Assembly: GCA_021156225.1 (NCBI GenBank)
Contig: JAJNBN010000216.1
Span: 1-6,430, forward strand
DNA: 6,430 bases
DNA from: Verrucomicrobiota bacterium
Lineage (GTDB): Bacteria; Verrucomicrobiota; Verrucomicrobiia; Limisphaerales; JAEYXS01
Reading direction: 5' to 3'
Shown: one piece after another, positions 3,777 to 6,430 of the stretch
Layout of the letters: each line of letters begins with the position of its first letter
Numbering within the stretch: the stretch's first letter is position 1
Position numbers and translations under genes: made by a program
Notes under the pieces: model-generated
What the model was told of the DNA's origin: nothing
Database searches by the model: none
The model's input: the letters and a program-made list of their open reading frames with translations, nothing else

Positions 3777-6430
3777 TCATTTCTCCAACTCTTGCCGCGT
3801 CGCGATGGGCACATAGCCGACCTCGAGGCCCTTCGGCGGCGTGAGTATCAGGGCCGGATCAATACTGGCCAGCGTGCCGGCATCGGGCGGGGTGAGGTAG
3901 TTGCGATCTTTCGTCCAGGTCCGGTGCAGTTTCTCCACGCGGGCTTGTACTTGTTCACGTTCCTCGGCGGTGAGGTCAGCGTTGAGCATGGCGGGTTGGT
4001 CGGCAAAGCGATACCAATAATACGTCACCACGCTGCCATCGCCCAGGCGCGCCTTGAACGGTCCGGCAGCAGGGCCGGGTGTTTTCCAGCAGCTTGCGGC
4101 GTCCTCCGGCGTGGTGCGCGGCTCTTGCGGTTTTTCCTTGGGGGTCTCAAAGCGGAACTGCGTAAGGCCGAGATTGCCGGGCACTTCCTTTGGTGTCAGC
4201 ACGGTCCATTGCGGCTTTTTGCCATCGGATGCGAGGGTGTAATATTCAGGCAACGTAACCAGCGAGCCGTTCTTGCGTGTCAATTGCTCGTTCCACTTGT
4301 AGGCAAACGTGATGGGATCCGGCGTGAAGGAAGTGGCGAAGGATTTCCAAGATAGTGGCACTTTCTCCTCCCGCTTAGTGCCCGGGGGATAGATGCTCCA
4401 GTTTGAACCGCCCCCATCGCGAAACTTATGCACCGCGGCGGCGTCTGCTTTGATCGATCCATCTGCGGGTGCACCACCGGCGAACCATTTCTGCACATCA
4501 TCCCACAGCGCAGCTTTCTTGTAGGCGGTGAGGCGGTGCAGCACCGTCGAATGACCTTCGGGACCGATGGGAAAAGAAGTCGGCGCGACCCGGGCGTAAT
4601 CTTTTCCACTGGCGTCCTTGGCCAGGATGGCGGGAACATGCTGCGTCTCCATCTGGATGGCTTTGTTTGGCCCGGCAGGTCGTGAATCCAGCATCATCCC
4701 GGCCCACTCCGGGTGCTCGATGGTGGCCTGCGACCAGAAGTAAGGCGTGAAGAAGGTCGCGGGCCCCTTGAAGTTTGCGGTGTTGAGAAACAGTGTCCAG
4801 CAGTGGTTGCCCGTGGGCACGTTCTTGCCGGCGGTGGTGGTCTTGGGGTTCGTGAGCGGCAAAGGCAGGTAGCCATAGCCAAAGAGTTCGCCGCTGGTAC
4901 CTTGCTTGAGATTCAGGCCATCGAGCGGAAACAAAAGCCAGGGACTGAGCTGTGCGACGCCATATTGGCCACGTGGCTTTTCCCAAGTACCGGCCCCATA
5001 GCCGGGACCATTCGCTATCAGCGAGAAGTTTGGCCCCACGCCGCCCATGATGAACTTCGGAGTGGTGGTCGGAAAGCGCGTGTCACGCCACCAACCAAGG
5101 CCACCTTCAATGTCGGTGTAACATTTTTCGACCGGCTTCTTTCCTTCTTCATACTGCGGATGCATCCAGGTGCCGCAGAGTCCGGTCTGAAACTTGTGCC
5201 CCGGATACGTCTCTACTAAAGGCCACGCCGCGGCATACAGTGAAAAGCCGCCGTTGAACTCCTCCGGCACTTTTTCCGCCGGCCCGAAGAGATATCCCGC
5301 CATCTCTGCGTTTTGGATCTTGGCGGACTGAGGAGGTGCCTTTTGAAAGGCGATCATGGCTTCTGCCAATCCTCGGCCAACGCCGCCGAGAATTTTCCCT
5401 GAGCCGAGGTAGTGGAATTCGAGGTTGGAGATGCCTTTTTCCAGCACCAGACGCTCACGCTCGGTGAGACCTTCCGCGCGCAGTTTGTCGGCCAAGGCTT
5501 TTTCCTCGGCGGGTTTCATGTTGCCCTCCTTTGCCAGCTTTTTGGCCTGCTCTTTGATGGTGCTTTCCTTCTGCCGCGCCGTCTTCAGTTCCCGGTCCCA
5601 GTACTTCTCCGCCAGCACGGTCGCGACGTTGCCTTTGAACTCCGGCAACTGCGCCGGCGCCGCCATTGCGTCGCGGAAGTTTTGGTGAGTCGCTTTATAG
5701 CGCTGTTCGTCGGGTCCATACTCGGCTGTCGGCCCGCCCACCCCGAGCACACCGATGACGAAGGGCAGTTTCGGAGTGTTCAAGTCCTTGCGCACATCGC
5801 GGATGAAGTGCGCCATCGCGGAGCTGTAAGCATCGTAACCGCCTGGCTTGTCGCGGTTCGGATAGGTGCTGGAATCCACCATGTCGTTCCAGCCTTGGAA
5901 CCAGACAAAGCCCGCCAGTTCATGGCCCTGAGCCGCATCATAGCTCGGCACCACGCGCTTGATGTTAGCGAGCACTTTTTTCACGTGTTCGATCATCAGC
6001 CGGTAGTTCACGCCCGTCGCCGCGGCTTTCTCTGCCTTGATGGCCGCAAGGTCTTTGCCTTGCTTCTGGAAGGTGGCGAGTTGCGCCTCATTGAACACAT
6101 AGGGCCCGGCACTCGGCGGGCGGAAATCCGTATTCAGGCTCTTGCCACCCCAGGCAGTCTTGATGATGAGGATCGGGGCATCGGTGGATTTCTCCATGTA
6201 AATGCCAAAGGTGAACTCCGGCCCGATCTTCGGCCCGCCTTGGCTGGCTCCAAAGCCTGCCGTCAGCTTGCCTGTCTGTTCAGTGTCAGCACTGCCGAGC
6301 GAGGAGATCCACACCCGTTCGCACACCTTGGGCGTGCCGCCGGCATTCACCATTTCCGCCAGCATCGGCTTCGTGGCCGGGTCCATGCCGATGTGTTCAA
6401 AGGTGCTGACCTTGGCGTGGCCCTGCATGT
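3777..6430 (-). CDS. SASA-family (sialate O-acetylesterase-like) esterase with a long unknown C-terminal region; 5' end outside window
   Basis: At least 884 codons are visible. Numbering from the ATG at 6428, residues 1-360 are a SASA/GDSL-like esterase domain. It holds IGPEFTFGIYMEK (68-80), IIKTAWGGKSL (88-98), FVWFQGWNDM (174-183; the family's WxQGExD-like block) and FHYLGSGK (338-345; likely catalytic His339). The first residues MQGHA match the second half of the family's GQSNM-Q-G-H-A block, so the Met at 6428 is probably internal. The serine nucleophile, the signal peptide and the true start would then lie just beyond the window. Such enzymes typically remove O-acetyl groups from sugars outside the cytoplasm; the substrate here is not inferable. 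A charged helical insert occupies about 272-333. Residues about 375-883 match nothing I recognise: they are rich in Gly, Pro and aromatics, include VEKCYTDIEGGLGWW (433-447), and end with a charged segment (820-843) and GLEVGYVPIATRQ (867-879). The TGA at 3777-3779 is a clean end. Confidence 0.88.
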   Translation of the reverse strand, partial: MQGHAKVSTFEHIGMDPATKPMLAEMVNAGGTPKVCERVWISSLGSADTEQTGKLTAGFGASQGGPKIGPEFTFGIYMEKSTDAPILIIKTAWGGKSLNTDFRPPSAGPYVFNEAQLATFQKQGKDLAAIKAEKAAATGVNYRLMIEHVKKVLANIKRVVPSYDAAQGHELAGFVWFQGWNDMVDSSTYPNRDKPGGYDAYSSAMAHFIRDVRKDLNTPKLPFVIGVLGVGGPTAEYGPDEQRYKATHQNFRDAMAAPAQLPEFKGNVATVLAEKYWDRELKTARQKESTIKEQAKKLAKEGNMKPAEEKALADKLRAEGLTERERLVLEKGISNLEFHYLGSGKILGGVGRGLAEAMIAFQKAPPQSAKIQNAEMAGYLFGPAEKVPEEFNGGFSLYAAAWPLVETYPGHKFQTGLCGTWMHPQYEEGKKPVEKCYTDIEGGLGWWRDTRFPTTTPKFIMGGVGPNFSLIANGPGYGAGTWEKPRGQYGVAQLSPWLLFPLDGLNLKQGTSGELFGYGYLPLPLTNPKTTTAGKNVPTGNHCWTLFLNTANFKGPATFFTPYFWSQATIEHPEWAGMMLDSRPAGPNKAIQMETQHVPAILAKDASGKDYARVAPTSFPIGPEGHSTVLHRLTAYKKAALWDDVQKWFAGGAPADGSIKADAAAVHKFRDGGGSNWSIYPPGTKREEKVPLSWKSFATSFTPDPITFAYKWNEQLTRKNGSLVTLPEYYTLASDGKKPQWTVLTPKEVPGNLGLTQFRFETPKEKPQEPRTTPEDAASCWKTPGPAAGPFKARLGDGSVVTYYWYRFADQPAMLNADLTAEEREQVQARVEKLHRTWTKDRNYLTPPDAGTLASIDPALILTPPKGLEVGYVPIATRQELEK

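Noticed and set aside
3732..4355. A 207-codon plus-strand frame and similar frames at 4428-4685, 4713-5219 and 5425-5688
   Set aside because: All except the first few codons are antisense to the esterase gene and have no domain-like content; they are shadows.
4498..4986. A 162-codon minus-strand frame within the esterase gene
   Set aside because: It is a shifted frame of the same coding sequence; the esterase frame is continuous through it, so there is no frameshift to explain.

Overview
The window looks like chromosomal DNA from a Verrucomicrobiota-like or, second choice, Planctomycetota-like bacterium. The reasons are a Tat-targeted DUF1501 protein, a secreted PQQ-type beta-propeller beginning with a DWPQWRGPNRDG block, and a very large SASA-family (sialate O-acetylesterase-like) esterase. 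All three are typical secreted proteins of those phyla. The taxonomic call is inference from protein style only; there is no rRNA or other marker here.

Layout from left to right. Positions 15-1349 (minus) hold a complete DUF1501 gene. Positions 1350-1667 have no long gene but contain a promoter-like region with a small inverted repeat and one candidate 38-codon ORF on the plus strand (1548-1664). Positions 1668-2933 (minus) hold a secreted PQQ-like beta-propeller. Positions 2934-3062 are a divergent promoter region. Two small plus-strand membrane genes follow: 3063-3311, a membrane-anchored peptide with a ribosomal-L7/L12-C-terminal-like motif, and 3351-3689, a protein with three predicted membrane segments. 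Positions 3777-6430 (minus) hold a very long SASA-type esterase whose 5' end is cut off by the window edge. No tRNA, rRNA, CRISPR, insertion sequence or convincing intrinsic terminator was seen.

How the genes relate. The three large minus-strand genes are all predicted to act outside the cytoplasm, two with visible export signals and one whose signal would lie beyond the window. They are separated by plus-strand genes or by gaps with their own promoter-like sequences, so they are probably independent units and not one operon. The two small plus-strand genes are 39 bases apart and probably co-transcribed from a promoter near 3011-3038. No obvious multi-gene system (defence, biosynthetic cluster, mobile element) is visible. 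The least explained parts are the roughly 510-residue C-terminal half of the esterase, the L7/L12-like membrane peptide, and the 38-codon ORF.
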